Virus record (IMG/VR): IMGVR_UViG_3300017960_000037
Coordinates: 1 to 34,830 of that record
DNA length: 34,830 bases
DNA from: a virus
Reading direction: 5' to 3' (one strand)
This document shows positions 15,762 to 22,277 of this stretch, piece by piece. Each line of letters opens with the position of its first letter. Positions within the stretch are counted from its first letter, which is position 1. Below the pieces are notes generated by a model. That model was not told the DNA's origin and searched no databases. It saw only the letters and a list, made by a program, of their open reading frames with translations. A program made the position numbers and the translations under genes.

Positions 15762-15790
15762 AAATATTTAAGTTAACGCAAATTTATATA
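15759..15790 (-). promoter_or_regulatory. Virion-side TATA promoter, leaderless
   Basis: Reading leftward: GTATATAAA (TATA 15783-15790), 15 nt, then ATATTTATG (15759-15767), where ATG is the start codon of gene 15414-15761. The distance from TATA to ATG is that expected from TATA to the transcription start. Confidence 0.7.
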
Positions 15791-15792
15791 CA

Positions 15793-18033
15793 TTATTTAA
15801 AATAAGGAATAATTGAGCATCTACATTTCACTCCGTGTGGAGGTCTTACTACTCCTAAAGAGAATTTGTCTCCAACATTTACGACTTGTCCATGGATAGC
15901 TGCATGTTCAGGTCTTACTCTTGAATCGCCAGCAGTTAACCATTGATTTTGTTTAACAATTCCAGAATCTTCGTAAGTCGCTTGAGCTGTTGAATTAAAA
16001 ACATTGTTCATTTCTTGTTCTGCAATTGTATTCAATCTATTTTTATATCTATTAGCAAAGTCTGTAGATACATATGCCTTAAAAGCTTTAGCAGCTTCTT
16101 TTGGAGATTTGTTATTTACCATTGCTGTTTCTAATTCTCTTTTCAGATCTTTCCTCATATCATCTGAAGCTCCTACAACTTTATCCATTGCTTGAGTTTG
16201 GATTGTTTTCTGAAGCTGTTTATTTCTATCTGATATTTCGAATTTCTTTTTTACAAGTGATTTAGCTTCTTCTATTGCAGCATCGATTCCAGCAACTAAT
16301 ATTGGAGAGAATGCAAGTTTTGCTTCATTTGAAAAATTGTCAACTTCTTGATCAATTGAAATCTTTCCTTCTTCTTCTGCATCTTTTCCATATGAGTCAA
16401 CAAAGAAGATTGCTCCTTTTAATTTTCTTGCCAGATTATCAAATGAAAAACTATTATCGAATTTATTTTGTAATGCTCTATTAGCTTTTCTCTCTATTGA
16501 CATAAATTTAGGTTTCTCCCAAATACTTCCTCTTCTTGGTACAGTCTCAGGAATGAATGGCTTATTTGCATCAAATAAAACTTTTGGTATTTCTTGAATT
16601 TCTTCTTGTATTTTCTTTTCAGCAACATACAAAGTAAATCTATCATCCTTGTTTAATTCAGATATAGTCATAGATCCATCTTCTATACCTCTAAATTGAT
16701 AGAACTCATAAGCATAGTCAGTTATTTCAACATCATCGATTCTGAATCCAGCAGATCTTACAATATCTTTTGCTGCCTCAATACCATATTCTTCTCTATA
16801 AACACTTACCATATATTCTAATAATAAGTTATCTTGATTAGTTTGAGGATTCTGTAGATTATTATTAGATTCAGTATTATTATTAGCAATAAAGTTAGTT
16901 TCAAACTTGTCGTTTAAATGTTCAACAATTGATTCATTAGTCACAATTCCAGATAATTTCTGAACACCATCTGTAACGTTCTTGAACATTTCTGTTTTTT
17001 CTTTGTCAGTTTCTTCGAATAATGTATCATACTGAATGTCTGGTTTATCTAAACCAATTCTTTCTGCAAATTCATCGTAGATATTATCCATGAATTTAAT
17101 TCTATCTTGGTTGATTTCTCCGAAGTAATCTTTCATATTAGTTTCAGATCCGGCAATTGCTCCTGCATTTGCTCCTATTAACATTTGCCAAGGAATTTTC
17201 AAAGCGATACTACATTCTATGATAGTATTTTCCCAAACTTCTTTAATACTAACTCTGGAACCTTGTGCTGCCTTTACATTAAGATCATACCTGGCATCAG
17301 ATATAAAAGTAGTTTCGGCATTAATATTATCAAATACACCAGTTTCACGAATATAATCGATTTCATTTTGTTTCTTTGAACCTATTGCTTTCTTTGGATC
17401 TGTAATAGCAACATGTGTTAAACCTGCTGCTCCTCTGAATAATGCTTGACCAGATGACCATAAGTTATTGTCAGCTGTTATCAGAGCTCTCATTGCTGGA
17501 AGATATGAGGATTTCTCATCTTCTCTTAATTGAATTTTAATAAATCTTGATGAATGTACTTTTTTAGATACTCCATCTTTTTGGTAAACAGAATAAGTTC
17601 CGTCTTCATTTAATTTAACTTTATTGTCTTCGTCTAATTCCATCCAAGATTTCGGAACTACTTGTACGAATTCAGGAACTATTAATTTATCAAGTGGCTC
17701 GTTAATATCTTTACCATCAGGTACTCCTAAATAAAGAAATGATATACCACTTACGTATGCTCTCTCAGCTGCGTAATTGATTTTCATATCAAGTTTTAAG
17801 TCTTCTCTGATTTTCTCAAATACTGCATCTGTTATTTCATATTTATCTGATGTTAAATCTCCAATGTATTTTACACATCCTCTATAAGCGATACCATTAA
17901 ATCTGAATAAATCAACAAAGAACTCTTCTGCTGGAGAATTGTTCCAGTATTTGGAACTAATAGCATCCACCAGAGCAAGATTTTCGTCTTCAGATTGTGT
18001 TGGTCTTCTTGACTCTGATTCTTCTTTTACCAT
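15793..18033 (-). CDS. Portal protein with C-terminal MuF (SPP1 gp7-like) domain
   Basis: At 746 aa it is longer than a portal alone (~450-500). The portal part, roughly residues 1-430, contains AERAYVSGISFLYLG, QLREDEKSSYLPAMRALITADNNLW and IPWQMLIGANAGAIAGSETNMKDYFGEINQDR; this last stretch is typical of portal proteins. A linker of ~100-150 residues follows. The last ~75 residues are a MuF domain: QWLTAGDSRVRPEHAAIHGQV, then VRPPHGVKCRCSI, with the conserved His and Cys-x-Cys. MuF proteins ride with the portal into the prohead. Here both are one chain. It has its own leaderless-type promoter. Confidence 0.85.
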   Translation of the reverse strand: MVKEESESRRPTQSEDENLALVDAISSKYWNNSPAEEFFVDLFRFNGIAYRGCVKYIGDLTSDKYEITDAVFEKIREDLKLDMKINYAAERAYVSGISFLYLGVPDGKDINEPLDKLIVPEFVQVVPKSWMELDEDNKVKLNEDGTYSVYQKDGVSKKVHSSRFIKIQLREDEKSSYLPAMRALITADNNLWSSGQALFRGAAGLTHVAITDPKKAIGSKKQNEIDYIRETGVFDNINAETTFISDARYDLNVKAAQGSRVSIKEVWENTIIECSIALKIPWQMLIGANAGAIAGSETNMKDYFGEINQDRIKFMDNIYDEFAERIGLDKPDIQYDTLFEETDKEKTEMFKNVTDGVQKLSGIVTNESIVEHLNDKFETNFIANNNTESNNNLQNPQTNQDNLLLEYMVSVYREEYGIEAAKDIVRSAGFRIDDVEITDYAYEFYQFRGIEDGSMTISELNKDDRFTLYVAEKKIQEEIQEIPKVLFDANKPFIPETVPRRGSIWEKPKFMSIERKANRALQNKFDNSFSFDNLARKLKGAIFFVDSYGKDAEEEGKISIDQEVDNFSNEAKLAFSPILVAGIDAAIEEAKSLVKKKFEISDRNKQLQKTIQTQAMDKVVGASDDMRKDLKRELETAMVNNKSPKEAAKAFKAYVSTDFANRYKNRLNTIAEQEMNNVFNSTAQATYEDSGIVKQNQWLTAGDSRVRPEHAAIHGQVVNVGDKFSLGVVRPPHGVKCRCSIIPYFK

Positions 18034-18036
18034 TTT

Positions 18037-18068
18037 ATATTAAATTAAAGATTTTCCTTATTTATATA
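18037..18068 (-). promoter_or_regulatory. Virion-side TATA promoter for the portal gene
   Basis: Reading leftward: GTATATAAA (TATA 18061-18068), 15 nt, then ATTTAATAT (18037-18045). The ATG of the portal follows at 18033. The box overlaps the stop end of gene 18062-18295. Confidence 0.65.
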
Positions 18069-18295
18069 CCTTTACAAAATCTATAATATTTTACTGCAAA
18101 GTTCTTACCATGTCTATGATCTATTTCTTCTTTCTCTTCTAGGAATTCGAATAGATCTGGAAATCTTTTCATTTTATTAAGATGTCTAGACGTTTGAGCT
18201 AATCTCATATCCATCAATCTTGCAATATCTGATGTATTGAACCATACTTCTGCATTCGCTTTTAAAAAATTATATATTCCGTGTTGTCCTGACAT
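18062..18295 (-). CDS. 77-aa winged-helix DNA-binding protein
   Basis: I chose the ATG at 18295 (MSGQHGIYNFL), one base after the TerL stop, over a TTG three codons upstream. The helix-turn-helix is visible as WFNTSDIARLMDMRLAQTSRHLNKMKR (residues ~18-44), followed by a wing-like FEFLEEKEEIDHRHGKNFAVKYYRF. The ArsR/MarR-like layout suggests a DNA-binding role. Its place between terminase and portal is unusual for a regulator. It could control late genes or work with packaging. The specific function is unknown. Confidence 0.72.
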   Translation of the reverse strand: MSGQHGIYNFLKANAEVWFNTSDIARLMDMRLAQTSRHLNKMKRFPDLFEFLEEKEEIDHRHGKNFAVKYYRFCKGI

Positions 18296-18296
18296 T

Positions 18297-19706
18297 TTAA
18301 GCAAAACCTCCTATAGGTGAATCCCAATTTCCTTCTGTTTCTGAGGCAAATGCATTGGCAATAGCATCTGCAACATCAGGAGATCTTAATCCTCTTTTCT
18401 TCATATCATCCTTAGATTCCAATATCAATGATCTATCAGAATGAACTTTGTATTTCCTCTTAGAGAAATCTTTTACAAGTCTACTATCTTTAGGTAAACT
18501 AATAAGATCGATATTGTCTCGTAGCCAAAACCATAATTCGGTAATCCTATTAGCGTATCTAGGGTTATTCGACTTACTATTATTAATAATACCATTGATC
18601 TCAGCTTCATCATCATGTAACTCTCTAAGTCTATCGGTTACTCCACCACCTAGACCTGTATCATCTATGTTTACAATTACTTCATACCCTTCGTCTATAA
18701 ATTTACGAATTAGTGTAGATACTCTACCAGCTGTTTGCATTGTGTCTTCTTTGTTGTACCTTTTAAGATACCAGCATTTCATACCAATACGAGCAGCAAT
18801 AACTGTTTCATCTTTTCCGAATCTAGCAACATCTACTCCTATTTCAATATGTGGTCTCCCATGAATTTTTAGTTTCCTTACAAGAGCTGCTTGTAATTTC
18901 TCTTCTGGAATAATTGTATCAATTGTATTCTTTGGAAATATAGATTCGTATAAAACCATAAACTCTGTTTCAGTTAATGTTTCTTTTTGCTCATCGACAT
19001 ATTCTTGTGAGATTCTACCTAATGTGATTCCTTCTCTCCATCCAACATGAACACATTTGTATCTTCCAGAAAACCATAAGTCTGCTGCTTGAGTATCTCT
19101 AGACCAAGGATTGAATAATCCTAAATTAATTGAGCTCTCATAATTATCTCCAAGAAGTCTTTGTACCTTAGTTCTATATGTTGCTGGTTCAATAAGTCCA
19201 AGCTCATCTGAAATATTAAGATCACCTCCTTCTCCCATAGCTCCCTTTCCTTCTCCATGAACACCGAAAGCTCTTACAACACATCCATTTCTTAAAGTGT
19301 ATTTTGATTTAGATGTTTCTTTTCCGATCTTTTCATCTCTAGATCCAGTAAGAATAAATAATTCTCTCAATATAGGACTATTCTCGAATGCGTCTTTAAT
19401 AAAATAATTCATAATAATCATTGCTTGACTTTTCTGAGGACCAATTACATTCACGATCTTATTCATATTTAAATAAATGTAAATTCCTATTAATCTAGAA
19501 GCTGTTAATGACTTTCCAAACCTTGTGAAAGTATTCCATAATACTCTAGTCCAACCTCTAAAGATGATATCAGCAATCATATCACATTGTTTTTCATTTA
19601 ATCTTATATCAGAATCAGAATATAAATAAGTCTCTATAGATGCAATATCTTCTGTCTCAATCCAGTGTTGCCAGATATCTATCTCTGATAATTGTTCGAC
19701 TTCCAT
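18297..19706 (-). CDS. terL: Terminase large subunit
   Basis: The 469-aa protein packages DNA. The ATPase has a P-loop of the TRFGKS type (residues 61-66, Arg-containing as in many terminases), Walker B LNISDE (163-168) and a following GLFNPW coupling region. The RNase H-like nuclease has GVDVARFGKDET (Asp292), VNIDDTGLGGG (Asp348/349) and SPDVADAIANAF (Asp444/447), giving the expected acidic set. Length and motif order are normal. It overlaps the upstream 94-aa gene by 28 nt, an arrangement compatible with TerS-TerL coupling. Confidence 0.93.
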   Translation of the reverse strand: MEVEQLSEIDIWQHWIETEDIASIETYLYSDSDIRLNEKQCDMIADIIFRGWTRVLWNTFTRFGKSLTASRLIGIYIYLNMNKIVNVIGPQKSQAMIIMNYFIKDAFENSPILRELFILTGSRDEKIGKETSKSKYTLRNGCVVRAFGVHGEGKGAMGEGGDLNISDELGLIEPATYRTKVQRLLGDNYESSINLGLFNPWSRDTQAADLWFSGRYKCVHVGWREGITLGRISQEYVDEQKETLTETEFMVLYESIFPKNTIDTIIPEEKLQAALVRKLKIHGRPHIEIGVDVARFGKDETVIAARIGMKCWYLKRYNKEDTMQTAGRVSTLIRKFIDEGYEVIVNIDDTGLGGGVTDRLRELHDDEAEINGIINNSKSNNPRYANRITELWFWLRDNIDLISLPKDSRLVKDFSKRKYKVHSDRSLILESKDDMKKRGLRSPDVADAIANAFASETEGNWDSPIGGFA

Positions 19707-19963
19707 TCTTTCATAAAACCTCTTAAATCTCTTTCAGATCTTCTGTCACTGTCTTTTAGTACTTTATACAGAAACGTAAAATCTCTGGAAGTCATACAAT
19801 AATTATCTTGTATCTCATTTCTTAGCACAGAATAAATAGAATGCATATTTTCAACTGATTGATGTCTGTCAGCAGTTACAGTTTCATAGAATTTATTCAT
19901 TTCTGCGACTAAATTATTTCTTCTTTGTATTCCTAGCAATTGTAATTTAGTAACCAGATCCAT
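19679..19963 (-). CDS. 94-aa helical protein upstream of TerL; small-terminase candidate by position
   Basis: The start follows a TATA box at 19989-19996 by 26 bases, so the message is probably leaderless. The product is charged and all-helical (LLGIQRRNNLVAEMNKFYE, FTFLYKVLKDSDRRSERDLRGFMKEW). The 28-nt overlap with TerL suggests coupling and equal expression. No canonical helix-turn-helix of a small terminase is seen, so this remains a positional suggestion. Another candidate is gene 20696-21268. Confidence 0.5.
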   Translation of the reverse strand: MDLVTKLQLLGIQRRNNLVAEMNKFYETVTADRHQSVENMHSIYSVLRNEIQDNYCMTSRDFTFLYKVLKDSDRRSERDLRGFMKEWKSNNYQR

Positions 19964-19988
19964 TTATAAATAGATTTGGTTGTATTCA

Positions 19989-19996
19989 TTTATAAA
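19989..19996 (-). promoter_or_regulatory. TATA box for the packaging genes
   Basis: TTTATAAA, read leftward with AGTT before it, 26 bases ahead of the ATG at 19963. TTTATAA follows 18 nt downstream and runs into the start codon. Predicted leaderless transcription of the 94-aa gene and TerL. Confidence 0.6.
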
Positions 19997-20010
19997 CTTT
20001 TCTCTAAACT

Positions 20011-20175
20011 CTAAAATTTAGTGAGAACATTATCTCTTATATCTTGTTTAGCGTACTTTTCTTTAATGTCTTTCTGTAGACATGATCTACATCTTGAATT
20101 AGTTGTTCTTTGTCCACAGTGACAAGTCTTCAATTTTCTTATTCTTATCTTAGTTGATCTTACTCCCATCGCCAT
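20011..20175 (-). CDS. 54-aa basic zinc-finger protein
   Basis: It reads MAMGVRSTKIRIRKLK, then CHCGQRTTNSRCRSC (four cysteines in two close pairs), then a basic helix. The N-terminal Lys/Arg-rich stretch plus a compact zinc knuckle suggests nucleic-acid binding. It starts 1-2 bases after the stop of the upstream gene (TAAAATGG context), so the frame fits the operon. It is too small for family assignment. A second ATG at codon 3 is an equally possible start. Confidence 0.6.
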   Translation of the reverse strand: MAMGVRSTKIRIRKLKTCHCGQRTTNSRCRSCLQKDIKEKYAKQDIRDNVLTKF

Positions 20176-20176
20176 T

Positions 20177-20341
20177 TTATATCATTTTTAAAAGCTTCTC
20201 TATTATATCAGTTGACGAGATTCTTTGTATTTTCCATACTTTACTTCCTGCTATTATTCCTTTATGATATAAATATAAATTACCATTAGTAGGAGTTCTA
20301 TAATATACATGTTTGTCATCTCTGAATATTTCTTCTCTCAT
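20177..20341 (-). CDS. 54-aa hypothetical protein
   Basis: The ATG overlaps the stop of the upstream Cys-rich gene by one base (TAATG). The product has MREEIFRDDKHVYYRTPTNGNLYLYHKGI, a short beta-hairpin-like segment, and a C-terminal helix (STDIIEKLLKMI). No motif is recognised. It is accepted because of tight coupling on both sides and normal codon use (AGA for Arg). Confidence 0.55.
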   Translation of the reverse strand: MREEIFRDDKHVYYRTPTNGNLYLYHKGIIAGSKVWKIQRISSTDIIEKLLKMI

Positions 20342-20694
20342 TACTCTTCTTCACCACAATTTGATATGCAATTACCTTCGTCATCTATTTGATCGCCACA
20401 ACATGGACAACCTTGAGCTTGCCATCTTCTTATATCTTCAATAGGAGTGCTTGCTACTATACTGTCATCAATTTCATCTAACTTATACCTTTCATTTATG
20501 TCGTTCAATTCTTCCATACCTTTAGCAGAAAGCTTTATAGGAGTCTTTTCTCCATTGTCTCCATATAAATAACCTAGTCCTTCATCTTCAGCGTATTTCA
20601 TTTCACTTCTTTTCTTTGTGCATCTTGAACAATTCATAGCTCTACATAGTGTAGTAACGTTATCTGGTAATCCGCAATTAAATTCTTTCTTCAT
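20341..20694 (-). CDS. 117-aa cysteine-rich zinc-binding protein
   Basis: Two cysteine clusters are visible: CGL..., CRAMNCSRC near the N-terminus (residues ~7-25) and CPCCGD...CISNCGEEE at the C-terminus. The middle is acidic and helical (MEELNDINERYKLDEIDDS, TPIEDIRRWQAQG). At least two zinc sites are likely. It lies directly after the 190-aa protein in the first leftward operon (1 base apart), upstream of the packaging genes. It may be a transcription or packaging accessory factor; unknown. Confidence 0.65.
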   Translation of the reverse strand: MKKEFNCGLPDNVTTLCRAMNCSRCTKKRSEMKYAEDEGLGYLYGDNGEKTPIKLSAKGMEELNDINERYKLDEIDDSIVASTPIEDIRRWQAQGCPCCGDQIDDEGNCISNCGEEE

Positions 20695-20695
20695 T

Positions 20696-21268
20696 TTATT
20701 TCTTTTTCTCCAGCATTTTCTTTTTATAGATGTCTCTCATTAATGACATTTGAGATTGTGAATCATTTCCAAGAGGTTCTACAACTTTTGGCTTAAATCC
20801 AAATCTCTCCATCCAATCAGCTTTCTTTTCAAGAGCTGCCATAGCAACCATCATTGTCTGATTCATTTCTTTTTGATCTTCACACATATCAAATCCGTCT
20901 TTTGCACGTTGTAGAATATCATCGAAGAAATCCATTCCTTTAAGACCTACAACCATCGTATCTTCTGGAGACATAGATTTAATGTGTTTCTCAATATAAT
21001 CTCTTATTTCATGTATTTCAAGTTTTACTCTACCTGAATAAAATAATTGTCTAGGACTAAGTGTAGCAATTCCATCTCTTAGAATCATAAATTTCAATTT
21101 CTCAAATTCAGCTTCTTTTTGTTTCTCATCGGTCATCACATCAGGATTAACGATTTCAAGTTCTGAAGCTTCTCCTAAGATCTCACCTCTTTCTTCTGTT
21201 CCGAACATCTTTTCAATGTGTTCTTGTGTTATTACAACTTTCGATGTTTCTCCTTTATACTCGCTCAT
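20696..21268 (-). CDS. 190-aa helical hypothetical protein, first operon upstream of terminase
   Basis: The product is soluble, mostly helical and Met/Glu/Lys-rich: a short N-terminal flexible part, then FEKLKFMILRDGIATLSPRQLFYSGRVKLEIHEIRDYIEKHI, and a C-terminal coiled coil ending in Lys. 'ATLSPRQLF' and the following helix could form part of a small-terminase-type oligomerisation region, and its size (190 aa) fits TerS better than the 94-aa gene does. Neither assignment is proven. It overlaps the promoter-proximal 51-aa gene by ATGA. Confidence 0.6.
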   Translation of the reverse strand: MSEYKGETSKVVITQEHIEKMFGTEERGEILGEASELEIVNPDVMTDEKQKEAEFEKLKFMILRDGIATLSPRQLFYSGRVKLEIHEIRDYIEKHIKSMSPEDTMVVGLKGMDFFDDILQRAKDGFDMCEDQKEMNQTMMVAMAALEKKADWMERFGFKPKVVEPLGNDSQSQMSLMRDIYKKKMLEKKK

Positions 21269-21420
21269 TTTATTTTACTTATATTATACTTAGTTTTCAC
21301 TTCGTTAAAAATGTTTCTTATCGTATCAGATCTACAACAAAACTTCAAAAAGTCTTGAGGATCTATCTCATCTCTATGTAGCAATGCTAGATCTTGATCT
21401 TGAATTGTAATCTTGCCCAT
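21265..21420 (-). CDS. 51-aa hypothetical protein, first leftward gene from the origin region
   Basis: It starts 30 bases after the TATA box at 21450-21457, so it has a short leader. It ends by ATGA overlap with the 190-aa gene. Short helical product: MGKITIQDQDLALLHRDEIDPQDFLKFCCRSDTIRNIF in outline, two adjacent cysteines, basic C-terminus. The arrangement makes it either a small regulator or a leader peptide gene for the packaging operon. No family. Confidence 0.55.
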   Translation of the reverse strand: MGKITIQDQDLALLHRDEIDPQDFLKFCCRSDTIRNIFNEVKTKYNISKIK

Positions 21421-21449
21421 TTTTATATAATAATATATGAAGACTTATA

Positions 21450-21457
21450 TTTATAAA
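21450..21457 (-). promoter_or_regulatory. TATA box opening the leftward (packaging/virion) transcription
   Basis: TTTATAAA, read leftward inside AACGTTTATAAATA, with ATTATAT 18 nt downstream. It has the replication-side TATA form but lacks the CC of the start element, so it may be an intermediate type. The predicted start is at about 21425. Confidence 0.65.
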
Positions 21458-21514
21458 CGTTATCTTATCTCAAAAACCGATCAAAAGCTAAATCTAAATA
21501 TATTGCAATGTGAA

Positions 21515-21951
21515 CTTTCAGTACTTTCAGTACTTTCAGTAACTTTTTAACTTTATATTATAATACTAATAAAATAATAGATTTTTGAAAACATTAAAAA
21601 AAGCATGATTATATAAACCTAATAAATGTGATGAAAGTACTGAAAGAGGTAGTTACATTTATTTGAACATATTAATCCAAAAGTATATAAGGATATCAAA
21701 TTTGTACAAATGCGAGCTTTCAGTAGCGCTTTCAGTAGCGGCTCTATTTTATCACAAATTTCAGTAGCCGCTACTGAAAGCATATTTATTTTATTACTTA
21801 AAAAATAGTTATTTCTTGATATATTGCTCAATTTATCACATTTGGAAATAACGACATTTCTAAATATATTGTATATTTTCATGTGATATGTTTTTCAAAT
21901 TAAGTAACTTTCAGTGTGCTTTCAGTAGCTTACAATAGCCGCTACTGAAAG
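21515..21951. repeat. Iteron field, candidate replication origin (about 11 copies of CTTTCAGTA)
   Basis: Three head-to-tail 9-mers CTTTCAGTA lie at 21515-21541. An inverted copy TACTGAAAG is at 21638-21646. A longer form CTTTCAGTAGCG occurs twice in tandem at 21717-21740. A near-perfect 21-bp palindrome TTTCAGTAGC-C-GCTACTGAAA spans 21759-21779. Further copies are CTTTCAGTG (21908), CTTTCAGTAGC (21919-21929) and GCTACTGAAAG (21941-21951). TAGCCGCTACTGAAAG is repeated exactly at 21765-21780 and 21936-21951. The field fills the ~560-base gap between divergent transcription blocks and lies beside the primase-helicase gene, the usual arrangement of an iteron origin. Short ORFs across it are treated as chance. 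Confidence 0.75.
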
Positions 21952-22024
21952 TTAGGCGACACATTTGTCAAATTTCAGACTACTTTTATTACTCAAGAAT
22001 AACAACATTGATATGGTAATAACA

Positions 22025-22058
22025 TTTATAAATAGTAAAATATCAATATTAATTATCA
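22025..22058 (+). promoter_or_regulatory. Archaeal promoter, replication-side class, for the primase operon
   Basis: AACA then TTTATAAA (22025-22032), 19 nt, ATTATCA (22052-22058). The first gene starts at 22074, giving a leader of about 16-22 nt. It is immediately beside the iteron field, so binding at the repeats could affect it. Confidence 0.72.
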
Positions 22059-22073
22059 CTTAAATTTTTTAAG

Positions 22074-22277
22074 ATGAAAGCCAGAATGGTAAAGACATAT
22101 ACAGTTGGAGATTCCTATATTTTTGAGCTCACGATAGGAGAGCGGTATAAAAAGCTAACATGTAAAATCCTAGAAGATCAAGGATCACATTTAGAAGTAT
22201 TCACTATAAAATGTGAAAGGCTTAGATTGAAGAAGGAGGATATTACATTAGAAGAATGGATTTCATCAGCAGATTAA
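22074..22277 (+). CDS. 67-aa beta-rich hypothetical protein preceding the primase
   Basis: The short product has alternating beta strands (KTYTVGDSYIFELTIGERYKKLTCKIL, HLEVFTIKCERLRLKKEDI) suggestive of a small barrel (OB- or SH3-like), then an acidic C-terminal helix. It overlaps the primase start by 22 nt, so the two are coupled. As the first gene beside the iteron field, it is a candidate origin- or primase-associated factor. There is no family match; the role is inference. Confidence 0.55.
   Translation: MKARMVKTYTVGDSYIFELTIGERYKKLTCKILEDQGSHLEVFTIKCERLRLKKEDITLEEWISSAD

Noticed and set aside
21515-21541. Three tandem CTTTCAGTA copies as a CRISPR array
   Set aside because: The repeats are 9 bp with no spacers and occur in both orientations; this is an iteron pattern.
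21619-21882. 87-aa leftward ORF inside the origin region
   Set aside because: It runs across the iterons and the palindrome, has no promoter or coupled neighbour, and its composition looks like translated AT-rich spacer.
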